Below, piece after piece: positions 22,192-34,326 of a stretch of DNA of 64,000 nt (position 1 is the first letter of the stretch; each line of letters opens with the position of its first letter). Source of the DNA: Lithodes maja (lineage: Eukaryota > Arthropoda > Malacostraca > Decapoda > Lithodidae). Location of the stretch: assembly GCA_037953745.1 (NCBI GenBank), contig JBAKBP010000200.1, positions 186,001 to 250,000 of the forward strand. Direction: 5' to 3'. The notes under the pieces are model-generated. The model had not been told where the DNA came from. It made no database searches and saw nothing but the letters and a program-made list of their open reading frames with translations. Position numbers and translations under genes: made by a program.

Positions 22192-22477
22192 TGAATGCTA
22201 AAACAATTTAGATGATACACAAAATGTTGTAATATCGCTATATTCAATTTGTTCGATACATTTATATAATTATACAGTATTCGTTGTTGATTATTATGAT
22301 TAAAATAGAACATCAAATTCCTTTCACTGTGCTACTTTTGGCCACTGCATAGGCTTTCAGAATTAGGTGAATAATTCACAATTATTCATAGAGATTTGGT
22401 CTGCAATAACTATGAATATGAATAGTTATATACAGTACAACAACTGTCATTGTTGTCCCTTCTGGCGCACGGGGCTT
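22192..22477. other. AT-rich spacer, nothing recognised
   Basis: AT-rich sequence between the minisatellite and a poly(A) tract. I see no gene or repeat. Confidence 0.4.

Positions 22478-22504
<27 letters not shown>
22478..22504. repeat. Poly(A) tract, 27 A
   Basis: Uninterrupted A run. No LINE coding sequence is visible directly upstream, so it may be a simple repeat or the tail of an unrecognised element. Confidence 0.85.
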
Positions 22505-22508
<4 letters not shown>

Positions 22509-22541
22509 GTCTACGCATCTTATCAATAGTAGACTGTGTAT

Positions 22542-22548
<7 letters not shown>

Positions 22549-22621
<73 letters not shown>
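22549..22621. repeat. (GA)n microsatellite
   Basis: About 36 GA units on the plus strand. A CT tract of similar length follows at 22712. Confidence 0.95.
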
Positions 22622-22622
<1 letters not shown>

Positions 22623-22709
22623 CGAAGGAGGAAGTAACATGAGAGATGCTAAAAGAAAGGAAAGTAGCGAAGAAGGAATGTATCGACTGGGACAATGTGA
22701 AGAAACTAG

Positions 22710-22711
<2 letters not shown>

Positions 22712-22773
<62 letters not shown>
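22712..22773. repeat. (CT)n microsatellite
   Basis: About 31 CT units, complementary to the GA tract 90 bp upstream. Confidence 0.95.
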
Positions 22774-22775
<2 letters not shown>

Positions 22776-22932
22776 CTATTTGTTTATATATTACATTCAG
22801 TTATGTATATTTATTTTCAAGATGGTAGGTATCACTTTTACATCATTATAATACGTCAACACGGTTACTTGGCATCAGGTTGAATATTGGGTAATGGTTT
22901 AGTAGAACGCAGAACTCCGCCACACTGGATTT

Positions 22933-23955
22933 ACTTATAACATAGAACCTCCGGGGAAAGATTACAATGAACTATAACACTACTTATAACATAGAACCTC
23001 CGGGGAAAGATTACAATGAACTATAACACTACTTATAACATAGAACCTCCGGGGAAAGATTACAATGAACTATAACACTACTTATAACATAGAACCTCCG
23101 GGGAAAGATTACAATGAACTATAACACTACTTATAACATAGAACCTCCGGGGAAAGATTACAATGAACTATAACACTACTTATAACATAGAACCTCCGGG
23201 GAAAGATTACAATGAACTATAACACTACTTATAACATAGAACCTCCGGGGAAAGATTACAATGAACTATAACACTACTTATAACATAGAACCTCCGGGGA
23301 AAGATTACAATGAACTATAACACTACTTATAACATAGAACCTCCGGGGAAAGATTACAATGAACTATAACACTACTTATAACATAGAACCTCCGGGGAAA
23401 GATTACAATGAACTATAACACTACTTATAACATAGAACCTCCGGGGAAAGATTACAATGAACTATAACACTACTTATAACATAGAACCTCCGGGGAAAGA
23501 TTACAATGAACTATAACACTACTTATAACATAGAACCTCCGGGGAAAGATTACAATGAACTATAACACTACTTATAACATAGAACCTCCGGGGAAAGATT
23601 ACAATGAACTATAACACTACTTATAACATAGAACCTCCGGGGAAAGATTACAATGAACTATAACACTACTTATAACATAGAACCTCCGGGGAAAGATTAC
23701 AATGAACTATAACACTACTTATAACATAGAACCTCCGGGGAAAGATTACAATGAACTATAACACTACTTATAACATAGAACCTCCGGGGAAAGATTACAA
23801 TGAACTATAACACTACTTATAACATAGAACCTCCGGGGAAAGATTACAATGAACTATAACACTACTTATAACATAGAACCTCCGGGGAAAGATTACAATG
23901 AACTATAACACTACTTATAACATAGAACCTCCGGGGAAAGATTACAATGAACTAT
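22933..23955. repeat. 49-bp satellite, about 21 identical copies
   Basis: Head-to-tail array of a 49-bp unit (it starts ACTTATAACATAGAACCTCC). I noticed no substitution among the copies. The array is cut by the assembly gap at 23956, so its true length is unknown. Confidence 0.97.
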
Positions 23956-24155
23956 NNNNNNNNNNNNNNNNNNNNNNNNNNNNNNNNNNNNNNNNNNNNN
24001 NNNNNNNNNNNNNNNNNNNNNNNNNNNNNNNNNNNNNNNNNNNNNNNNNNNNNNNNNNNNNNNNNNNNNNNNNNNNNNNNNNNNNNNNNNNNNNNNNNNN
24101 NNNNNNNNNNNNNNNNNNNNNNNNNNNNNNNNNNNNNNNNNNNNNNNNNNNNNNN
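23956..24155. other. Assembly gap, 200 N
   Basis: Exactly 200 N, a conventional fill length rather than a measured one. It joins the 49-bp satellite to a (TA)n tract. Confidence 0.98.
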
Positions 24156-24856
<701 letters not shown>

Positions 24857-25045
24857 TACTTTATTTTATTTACGTGTACAATAGAATTATTTCTGAATTT
24901 ATTACCTGAAGATTACCTGGCTTTCTTATTTTGTTTTTTCAGTGTCAACCAGGAGCCATTTCCCTTCTCGTTGGAAAGGGTGTATATTGTGGCAAAGATA
25001 TACAACTGTATAAACATTCTCATATATTTTCATAACAATAACAAT
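24857..25045. other. Spacer, nothing recognised
   Basis: AT-rich sequence between the TA tract and the 405-bp dimer; no feature seen. Confidence 0.4.
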
Positions 25046-25855
25046 GCATGGAAACAATTGCGCATAGCTCACGAACCAATTACTCTATATTATTTTTGTT
25101 TTCACCATTGGAAAGAGCACAATTTTCCGATTCCGGTGATATATACAGTTATATACGTATCTGACCAAATAACGCAACCACGAGGTGGGGAACAGCTCGG
25201 AACCCGGCTAGCATCGCCGGAACAGAGACGGGTGAAGCGTAAATATTCGCATTTTGGCTCTTCATTTCAAATATTCATAGCGCAAAAAGTATTTGTCCTA
25301 GGAACTTCTAGTTTGTTTTATACTCATCAGCATTATTTGCCGTATTCATTCAGCCTAAATTTAAAACCATACACTTCGTAGCAACGAAATAAATCGAAAA
25401 TGTTATAAACCATATCAATCAAAATCAGATTTTTTTTTTTTTCGGTCATTGCATGGAAACAATTGTGCATAGCTCGCGAACCAATTATGCTATATTATTT
25501 TGGTTTTCACCATTGGAAAGAGCACAATTTTCCGATTCCGGTGATATATACAGTTATATACGTATCCGAGCAAATAACGCAACCACGAGGTGGGGAACAG
25601 CTCGGAACCCGGCTAGCATCGCCGGAACAGAGATGGGTGAAGCGTAAATATTCGCATTTTGGCTCTTCATTTCAAATATTCATAGCGCAAAAAGTATTTG
25701 TCCTAGGAACTTCTAGTTTGTTTTATACTCATCAGCATTATTTGCCGTATTCATACAGACTAAATTTAAAACCATACACTTCGTAGCAACGAAATAAATT
25801 GAAAATGTTATAAACCATATAAATCAAAATCATATATTTTTTTGTTTTCGGTCAC
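25046..25855. repeat. 405-bp tandem dimer
   Basis: The segment from 25046 (gcatggaaacaattg) recurs from 25451 with few changes, giving a 405-bp period over two copies. Each copy ends in an A/T run followed by 'cggtca'. A third start ('cggtcactgcttgag') at about 25854 soon diverges. Frames over it are short and duplicated with it, so I do not call a gene. Confidence 0.9.
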
Positions 25856-26269
25856 TGCTTGAGAACTATTGAAGATAAACAATTTCTGTTTCCAGATTTG
25901 GAAAGAGGAGAAAAAATACTATTATTTGAGCAAAAAAAAATATATGGTGATCACTCACAATTTAGAGCTAGGACGGTGTGAAGACAATTGCATGGGATAT
26001 AATTGTATTCCGGACTCATTTACACTTTCATATTTCGATTTATTTACATTTTTTTTTATTTTATCATGTACTATAAATATTCCTCTTTCCATTGATATAT
26101 GATACATCACAATAAACAGCATTCTGGTGGATGGAAATCGCGAAAAATGTAAGGCTTCGACAACACTCATGAGCCAAATTCAAGACCCAAAATACTTGTC
26201 AAGCGCCAACTCGGACTTATTGGAACATAATATGATGGAGAGAGTTAAACTCACAAGGTACACATTCAG
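25856..26269. other. AT-rich region, nothing recognised
   Basis: No gene or clear repeat seen. The left edge of the LTR remnant at 26270-27110 may extend into it. Confidence 0.4.
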
Positions 26270-27110
26270 AAAGACAACCTAGGCTTCCCACGTATCCATT
26301 GCGATTTTACAAGTTCAACAAAACCTGGTACACATCAGAAATCACAACACCAGTAGCCTTACCCAAGTCTAGCATTAAATAGCCCAGCAGACAACCAAGA
26401 AATAGGTAGGGAGACACCACGAGTGTGTCGTACCTCTACAGACAAAATGTTAACCCCTCCAAAATGTCTAACTAAACATGGAATATCTGAGAGCTTCAGC
26501 ATATAATACGATGGGCGATATGTGAAATCGTGCAGAACCAAAGGGGAGTTATGATGTTAAATAGATTGGAAGAATGAGAGTTAAGAAGTTGAGAGAGAGA
26601 GAAAGACGGTGTTCTATAGGTAGAAGTCGGGGACAGGTGGCAAGGGAGGTATGAAGGGTATGCTGGTCAGGCAAGCTCTGAGGAAGGTAGCCCTCAGGAT
26701 CACACAAAGGCATGGTGGTCGGCCAATCACAGGCCGATACGTCACAAGGCAGCAGGCCTCCCGAAGGCGCCAGGAACCACCAGCCAATCAAAACAGAGAG
26801 AAAGACCACGCGGGCGAGAACCTCCTCCGGGAGGGAGGAGGGAGGAGGAAATCAACACTCACTGCCCCCACGCTGCTCGCTCGCTCTTTCTCTCTCAACT
26901 TCACTACAATGCATCTTATGTTCTACTCATGATATAAAATGCTTCCCGTTGTCACAGACGAAAATAAAGACCACCACGGGACTGTCTGTAACAACACGAA
27001 CACTATGAAAGAAAGAACAACATTCTCTGATAACTGTAGCCCATTTCACTGCCCTGGCGAGCGCTAGTGGCTACCGGGAGGCGATTCTGCCAACGCTGGT
27101 AGGCGTCACA
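26270..27110 (-). repeat. Decayed Gypsy-type LTR (Gypsy-1/2 relatives)
   Basis: Minus-strand LTR remnant. Its start (at 27110) reads TGTGACGCC like the LTRs of Gypsy-1 and Gypsy-2. Its interior matches Gypsy-1 LTR sequence on the opposite strand: around 26280-26440 the order 'aggcttcccacgt', 'agaaatcacaac', 'agtctagcatta', 'cagcagacaa' corresponds to the reverse complement of 8170-8285, and the pyrimidine-rich stretch at about 26820-26870 corresponds to 7710-7745. The far end with CGTAACA is not found, so it is a truncated or decayed solo LTR. No internal region is present. Confidence 0.65.
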
Positions 27111-28037
27111 CTACTTACTACTATAATTAACTTATCTTTATCCGAAGGAATTTTCCCTGGTGAACTGAAAACTGCGAAAATAACACCTACTGTATATATA
27201 TAAATGGGGATGTTTCATTAGTGAGTAATTATCGCCCAATATCAATTTTATCTGTCTTTTCTAAAATATTTGAAAGAATTATGTACTCTAGAATTATATA
27301 TTTTATTAACAAATACAATTTACTATATAAATATCATTTTAGATTTCGGAAAGGCAATGGTACTGAGCTTGCATTAGTTATATTAATAGACAAAGTATCT
27401 GAGGCGCTGGATTCAGGCAAGCAGGTTCTTGGGGGTGTTCCTGGACTTCAGTAAGGCCTTTGACACTGTCGATCACAAAATACTGCTAGCAAAATTAGAT
27501 CACTATGGAATCAGGGGGCCAGCATGGAACTGGTTAAAAAGTTACTTGGAAAATAGAGTACAGTATGTAACTCATAATGGGGAGAATTCATCCAAAGGTT
27601 ATGTGAAGTCTGAGGTGCCTCGGGGATCTGTTTTAGGCCCATTATTATATCTAGTTTATGTGAATGATATTGTAAATGTTTCACCAAACCTATTACCAAT
27701 ATCGTTTGCGGATGACACAAGCATATTCCTGAGTGGCAACAATGTAGATGACCTTACTCATATAATGAATGCAGAAATAACAAATTTACTGGATTGGGCC
27801 GTTGCCAACAAATTGTCGCTAAACATCAACAAAACTCATTATATGATATTTACCACAAACAGAAAATCAGTTAATACCAATCAAAACCAATGCATATATG
27901 GAAAACCAATTAAAAGAGTTGAGAAAAAAAAATCTTAGGGGTAATCATAGACTCAAGATTATCATGGAACGAACATGTAAAGTTCATAAAAAGTAAAATC
28001 TCTAAATGGAAAGGAATATTATGTAAGGCGAGAAAGT
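27111..28037 (+). pseudogene. CR1-type LINE RT fragment
   Basis: Plus-strand RT covering nearly the whole palm. Motifs in order: EGIFPGELKTAKITP (near 27150), VSNYRPISILSVFSKIFERI (27225-27285), FRFRKGNGTELAL (near 27340), VFLDFSKAFDTVDHKILL (27432-27486), VPRGSVLGPLLYLVYVND (near 27615-27668), catalytic FADD at 27705-27716, and the ILGVIIDSRLSWNEHV block near 27935-27978. Two homopolymer frameshifts break it: one extra G in a G5 run near 27430 and a change in an A9 run near 27924. The copy lacks endonuclease and the C-terminal end and is joined to an RTE fragment at 28038. Confidence 0.85.
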
Positions 28038-28261
28038 CAAAACTGGAAGAGTGCATGTATTGTGCCGTTGTACAAGGGGTAGGGATCTCGGCAGGAGTGT
28101 TCAAGTTATAGAGGTATTAGTTTATTGTCAGTGGTTGGAAAGCTGTATGGCAGGGTGTTGATAGAGAGGATAATAAAGTGTACGGAAGTTGCAATAGGAG
28201 AAGAACAGTGCAGTTTTGGGAGGGGAAGAGGGTGCGTGGATCAGATGTACCATTCATACGA
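28038..28261 (+). pseudogene. RTE-like LINE RT fragment
   Basis: Short plus-strand RT fragment related to the open RTE-like LINE at 60603-63822. It reads IVPLYKG, then after one stop SSYRGISLLSVVGKLYGRVL, EEQCSFGRGRGCVDQMYH, matching the region around residues 560-625 of the intact protein. Both ends are abrupt. Confidence 0.8.
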
Positions 28262-28687
28262 AAGGTTAAAGTAAAAAAAAACACAGCACGCTTAGCCTGT
28301 CTACAACGCCCACATCAAGCCCGGGCAACCGCCCTCCACAACACAGAGGACACATTCCTACAGGTATACATTGACCTGCAAAAGAAACCTGACCCTCGCT
28401 CTCTTGTTTAGTGGGACCTTCTAAATACCCTCAAAATGACCCACCATGACTATGCTTCTTTTTACTTCACCCTTGAGGCTCGGGGACGAGCCTACAATGA
28501 AGGAGAGGGAAGTAAAATGCCCCAGAACGAGAAGCCCACCACAGAAGCCACGAGCGAACACAGCACAGAAACACCCGAAAGAAAGGTCCACAGAACGAAA
28601 GGACCAGCTGACCGAGCCAACCAGTTCAGACAGGCCCAAGCCCGCAGGGCTAAGCAGCTCCAAAACACACCTGCCTACCCCTTCTAA
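28262..28687 (+). pseudogene. Unidentified gag/ORF1-like coding remnant
   Basis: One frame is open from about 28262 to 28687 except for a TAG at 28409-28411. The translated text has the cadence of a capsid or ORF1 protein (for example RATALHNTEDTFLQVYIDLQ and HHDYASFYFTLEARGRAYNE) followed by a lysine/threonine/glutamate-rich, arginine-rich tail. I do not recognise the family. Composition is A/C-rich and T-poor. What follows to 31907 is non-coding. Confidence 0.4.
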
Positions 28688-31600
28688 ACACTGACCTTTT
28701 TCCACACCTCACTTACACTACCCCTCGTGTCCTACACCTCTACCTACATGATGACGAACATAAATACACCTTAAAGTTAATACACCCATGCTGTCCCTAC
28801 TGTAAGTTTAGGATATTAATATCAACATACCCTAAAATACCTTGTCTTGCCAGACTAAGTTTCTGAAGACCAATCGCCCCCATAAATCTATGTATTCAAT
28901 CCTTAGGTTAATTATCTTTATCCGCCATTGTGTTCATCTTTTCCATTTACTTTTCCACAATTGTTATACGTCTTCCACTCACCTCCTTCGTATCCACAGT
29001 CCACACTACTCCATTTTGCTTCGTGTCCTACACCTCTTACCCGCCCGACTCTACCTACATGATGATGAACAGGAATATACATTCATATTAAAAACACCCA
29101 TGCCCTGTCCCTAGGTTGAGCCAATGCCAACCAATCAGACAGCCATATATCTATGTATGTTCTTCCATCCGAGAAGTAGATGTTAAAACCCCATGTCCAA
29201 ATTAATAAGAGATTAAGATACCCACGGGTTCACCAGTGATATAGAACCATTGCCCCTGTAAGACCTAGACAGCCATGACTACAGATGTTAGCCACCATGC
29301 TATAACTTAATGCTTACCCCAACCAGAGATTGTATAGATAACCTTTTCTTGTCCATTGCCATCATAGTATCACGAAACAATAACGAAGTACCCCTACGAA
29401 CTGCCGCTTTTCGTTGGTCTATATTTCATAGAAAACGCAGTTCCCAGGGACAACTAGACATACAAAAACTCGTGCCAACTAATAGTGTGCATAACCCCTC
29501 GTCTTGACGAGTAATAATACACCATGTTTTTCCCTACTTTATCCACAGTCAAGCACACACCTACAGTTAACCTCCTTCTCCCCCCCACAGCCCCACAGTC
29601 CACATGATTCTATCTTTTCCAGACTCATATACCACCCCATAGTTGCATCCCCCGGTAGCATTTGGCTAACGTACTTTCACTGTCCTTTCAAACTCCAAAA
29701 TCAACTGTAGCCTAATGCCACCCCCACGCCCGGAGACCTTAGGGTCACATTTTCCACGTAGCCCCCCTGAACTTCCCCCCCTCTCATTAACACCCCGCGC
29801 TCCTCGACTCTTGTCCGACCTAGCCTCTCCCTCATACCTCTTGAAGATCCTTGATTTTTCCGTTGCTAATGCTCTCCAACCTTTTATATATATACTCCTA
29901 TCCAGCCTACCTTCCCTTAGTAGGCCGGAACAACATTAGAACTTTACTAACCCCTTGCATGCCAACTATTCCCTTACAACCCCATCACAACCCTGCACCC
30001 AATGGTCGTCGGTGCGAGGCTAGCCGCCTCGCCAGTAACAAACCTCTATTGCCATACTTCCAGATAAATGTGGCAGAGTTAGCAACCCAGTCTCCACCAC
30101 ACCCAGCAAACCATACAATTAACAACCAACCGATTAAAACCAGCTAGCCAAGGCACCTTCGGTTTTGGTATTAAGGACACCCACATCTGTCTCATAAACA
30201 GAGGGTTATTACAAACGCTGGTGATATGGCAAGCCACTAGCCACAGCCACCGGACGACCATCCCAGAGAGAGGGCGCCCAGCTACCCCTTTTTACCCACC
30301 CGAGGAGGGAGACCCCCCACCCCTGCGGAGGTATACCTGACCCCTGTTTTGACTTCCGGGTCATTGCCAGGTAGCACAGGAATTCTTCCTATCAATGAAC
30401 TAACCATGCATGTCTAACCCCCTGACTAACCTCTATTTACCCAAAATAACCCATTCACCTTTCTTGCATACTCGGATGATCAAATTAGCACCTCAGCTAT
30501 ACCATAGAATGAAGGACTGAACAATATAAGAGAGACGCCCCTACCACAGCTGTCCCAGTCCTCCCCGCAATGTAGATCCAGTCTCCCTCCCCTAAATACT
30601 TCCAGTATAGCCAAAATAGTACCTCTTACTAAGGCTCAGTTCTATCACAATATGAAGGCTTCCTAGAGCCATGTGCCACAACAGTAATCACCACCTTACC
30701 TAGTCCCCATAGCTATTGAGAGCTCAAATAATTCCATAAGACTCGAGCGAGATCCCTATGGCCTACAGGGTCCAAAACTGAGCCTATAAACCCAGCTCCA
30801 GCCCCCAGTAAAATCAGTTGAAATCTAGACACCAATCAGTGGCTAACCCCCCTGAAGTTAACCTCTAGCTCTGCCCTTGTGTTGTTCCTGAGTTGTGAGA
30901 TTCCAGAGCTGGCAGACTCCGTGGCAGAGATAAAATAGAAGCATCTGTCCACGTACAAGTATCTACGTGCACCTTATAACCTTCACACACACTAGTGGGT
31001 ATATAAGCGTGTAGCCAGCACCGATCGCCAAGAGATCCGACTTGAGAACTTCCTACATTAGGACCACCTGGACGGCCGAGGAACCAGTCGTTAGCCCCCA
31101 ACATCACGGACGCAAGATAACCAGGACCAGACCAACAAAATACTATCCAAGATTCACTTATTAGTACTAACGTGTTATAGTACTAATTCGAAATTCACCT
31201 ATTAATCTTTCTATGAAGTGGCTATAACTTTGCCCAGTGTAATTCATATATATAACCATTCCATTTGGGGAAGTACTAAGCGTATCAGTGTTCATTAATT
31301 AACAGGCAACATTAACTCTCGTAATTACCTTTATCCAGATATTAAAACCCTAGTGATATCTAACGTTTGTCCACTGATTTGTGTTCTACGTATTTCTGCC
31401 ATAAGAATATAAAACTTAGATCAGTACCCCCCCTGAGGTTACTAGAATTTCCGTGTTCTACAACATACGCGTGTCTAATTCTAGCTGTGAACTACTACTT
31501 GTGCACCAGACCTGCCAGTGATAAATCTAATTAGTGAAATTGAATCCATAAGTAACATTGAGGTCTTCCAGTATATACACTTGCGAACCAAACCAGTGAT

Positions 31601-31910
31601 CAGAAGAGTATACCTGAACGTTGGAAGTGGGAGACTAGGCTCCATCCAGATCCACTAATGCTAGCGGTTCATTTCTATCATTTGTCTTGTACGAGTATTC
31701 CTATTTTCCTATGCTCCCTATTCATCTACTTAAATAAACGTGATCGTGTGTCTTGTTACCGTGTGTTTATTTTGTGTTCTCTATTCCTCATACCTTGTAT
31801 TGTGTATGCAGCCTTATATACCCAGTCAGTTAGAGCCCACATTACCCAAGTTAATCCTGTAGAAAAACAGGGCATAACAGTTACAGTTTTTACAAATTCT
31901 TCGTTTGTTA
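28688..31910. other. C-rich non-coding region, origin unclear
   Basis: About 3.2 kb with no convincing gene. There is a degenerate direct repeat: 'tcgtgtcctacacctct' followed by 'ctacctacatgatga' occurs at about 28727-28755 and again at 29022-29068. The end near 31875 reads 'acagggcataaca', LTR-end-like, similar to the end of the block at 16176-18548, but no matching LTR start was located. Confidence 0.4.
31908..31910. repeat. TTA target duplication (left)
   Basis: TTA precedes the left inverted terminus at 31911 and TTA follows the right terminus at 33312-33314, the 3-bp TWA-type duplication of PIF/Harbinger elements. Confidence 0.75.
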
Positions 31911-32035
31911 AGGCCCGGTCACACTGCCTTTAGTGTCTGCAGCGCGAGTAAATTTCCCCGAAAATTTTTAGCCGCTGTAACACGCGGTGGAAAATGTGAA
32001 AAATTGGCTAACACGTGGTTACCCGTGGTATGCCC

Positions 32036-32063
32036 GCTGAACAGACGCCGGCGCCTGTTCAGC
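32036..32063. repeat. 28-bp near-palindrome
   Basis: GCTGAACAGACGCCGGCG followed by CCTGTTCAGC reads almost identically on the other strand, with one mismatched pair. It lies in the left subterminal region of the Harbinger-like element. Confidence 0.8.
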
Positions 32064-32270
32064 GTCCTGACCGCTGGTGAAGCGCGACTGGAGCGCGGGT
32101 AAGCGCGGGAAAATCTCCACGTGGTGACAGGCAGCGGCGGGTAACCGCGGCTGCATCACGCCTGACCCACGGGTGATCACGTGTACAGCACGGCTGGTCC
32201 ACGTGTGCAGGGCGGCCGTTTCGCGGGCTATCACGGGTACTGCGCGTGTGTACCACGCCCCCACCATGGG

Positions 32271-32279
32271 TATATAAGG
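32271..32279 (+). promoter_or_regulatory. TATA box inside Harbinger-like element
   Basis: TATATAAGG in an otherwise GC-rich stretch, 97 bp upstream of an ATG that opens a basic protein frame. Confidence 0.5.
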
Positions 32280-32367
32280 AGCCCGGGCAGGCGGTAGAAA
32301 TCATACTCGCTCCAGACACCACAGTGCACACTCCAAGACGAAACTCCCAGACTCCCAGACTCCCAAG

Positions 32368-32984
32368 ATGGCTCCCAAGAGGTTACCCACCAGGAAAGCC
32401 CGCAACAAGGGCAAGAGGCCACCAGGTGTCCCTGTGGAGGTGCAGCCGGCAGCCGAAGATGCGAGTGCAGAGGTGGAGGCCAGTCCTGCTGCACTTCAGG
32501 AGGAGGAAACATCTTTTGAAGGTCAGTACAATTTATGTTATGGGTTTTCAGATATTTCTATATTTACCTATAATTATTATGTGTACAGTGTTAATTTGGA
32601 ATAACGTGCAATGCATACTATGAATAGAAACAATACAATAGAATGATATTTTATCTAGTGTGCCATATTTCCATTTGTAAACGCATGTATATGTATATAT
32701 TGTATACCCGATTATTGTCTATCTCTAAATACCTTTAATTTTGTGCCTTTTCAGGTGTTGCATGCACTGATGGACATGTACCAGCTGGTTCATATGCTGT
32801 TGCATCAGCATGCAGACGAGGTCAATACGGTCCATGTTCACCCCATCACGTCAGAACCAGGAGTGATGAATGCTTGGCAAATCGAGCCAAATATATAGGT
32901 CCCAGAGTACACGCGCTACACACGCAAATGCACGTGAAAACACGCGGAACAGATGCGGTACAACCGTGCTATGACCGTCATTAA
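32368..32984 (+). CDS. Putative two-exon small basic protein in element
   Basis: Candidate gene inside the Harbinger-like element. Exon 1 (32368-32521) starts MAPKRLPTRKARNKGKRPPG and turns acidic. A consensus-like donor follows (g|gtcagt at 32522), and a polypyrimidine acceptor ending at 32754 (ccttttcag|gtg) opens exon 2, which continues in frame to TAA at 32982-32984. The spliced product would be 127 residues. The intron would be 233 bp and AT-rich, in contrast to the exons. I do not recognise the protein. An alternative frame of exon 2 is also open (LMDMYQLVHMLLHQHADEV), so splicing is a guess. It may be a truncated transposon gene. Confidence 0.4.
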
Positions 32985-33126
32985 ACCGCGGTTACCCGCT
33001 AAAGGTTCGCGTCCTATCGCGTGTAACCACGTACTTACCGCGGCCGTAGCACGTCTTTACCACGTCTTTACGCGTCTTTACCACGTCTTTATCACGTGTG
33101 TACCACGTGTGCCCCCCGTGGCCACC

Positions 33127-33167
33127 CGCGGTCTCAAGTTTTGAGCAGCTCAAAACTTGAGACCGCG
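33127..33167. repeat. 41-nt perfect inverted repeat
   Basis: A 20-bp arm CGCGGTCTCAAGTTTTGAGC, one central A, and its exact complement. It could form a 20-bp hairpin or cruciform. It lies in the right subterminal region of the Harbinger-like element. Confidence 0.95.
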
Positions 33168-33314
33168 TGTGATTTTTCTAGCCCGTGTGGATGCGGCTGT
33201 ATCGCGTCCTTTCACGACTTATATGCGTCCAACAGCGCTTGCTTCACGTTCACACATTTTTCGCCGTGAGACGTCCGCGATGCGACCGCGAAGGGCAGTG
33301 TGACCGGGCCTTTA

Positions 33315-34168
33315 GCTGTTAGAATGGAAAGGCATCATGTCTACATTTCGCACACATGCCATCCATTTCTATATTAAACATATTAGTCCTGCAAATAATG
33401 CAGCATGGAGTCACTATGCTATCAGTTGGCATTATATATAGTTAGTTGAAAATTAGTTATTCTAGACATGTATTTTTTGTTTTGTATATATTGAATTTTA
33501 ATGCGTTCATATTTTGACAAAATTAATATATACGTATGTGGAACACACAACTTCATACAAATCAATACAAAGTAGGATTTATGCATACATAGCAATTGGT
33601 TACATCTTAAGATAAGTCATTTAATATAATCATAATTATCAAGTATTAGAAATAGCAGGCAAAGGACATTATCATAATTTTCAAACTATTCGTCCTTCAA
33701 GATTCTTAAATGGTTACACTCTCTCGATGTTGGTGACTTAAATAATAAAGTGATTAAAACTAGAACAAAAATCATATATGTTAGAATATGAACATTAACA
33801 TATAGAGGAGAGAAACATCAGCAAAAGGTCATAATGCTTATGATCACTAAAACAACTAAGAAATTAGCTATTAAATATTAAAGGCCAGATTATGTAACAT
33901 AATCATTAAAATAGATTGACCCAAACAGCACCCATAATGTTACCGTATCAAATCATACTATTGTCTGCCCGCGTCCACTCAAATAAAGGATAGCAAGTCA
34001 AATTAAGCATCTTTACTAAAATTAAGTCCTGGCCACCTCGTTAGGATCGTAAGTTGTGTGTGGGTAGTGTATATATCTAGTGTACATTTGTCTTGCTCTC
34101 TTCCTTATACCGTATCCATTCATATATCACCACATAATTGCTCAATCCCTCACTATAATATTTGTCCA
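33315..34168. other. AT-rich region, nothing recognised
   Basis: About 850 bp with no frame, tail or repeat that I can support. Confidence 0.45.
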
Positions 34169-34283
34169 CTCTCATCACACACACACACACACACCACACA
34201 CCCACACTCATAACACCCACCCACACACATTCATCACACACACATACACACTCATCACACACACACATCATACACCCACATTC

Positions 34284-34326
<43 letters not shown>

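Larger units (their letters stand above)
31911..33311. mobile_element. PIF/Harbinger-like non-autonomous element
   Basis: A 1,401-bp element with 18-bp perfect inverted ends AGGCCCGGTCACACTGCC, flanked by TTA on both sides. The outer 350 bp on each side are CpG-rich and packed with short CACGTG/CGCGT-like motifs, which could be transposase-binding repeats. There is no transposase. In the middle lie a TATA box (32271-32279), a possible two-exon gene (32368-32984) and AT-rich intronic sequence, so it may carry the start of one transposon protein gene or a captured host fragment. The family call rests on the TIR and TSD only. Confidence 0.8.

Noticed and set aside
22933..23955. Regular direct repeats that could suggest a CRISPR array
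   Set aside because: The 49-bp units are contiguous and identical with no variable spacers, and the context is eukaryotic; it is a satellite.
25046..25786. Possible coding exon in the 405-bp dimer
   Set aside because: The frames are short, shift between the two copies and show no motif.
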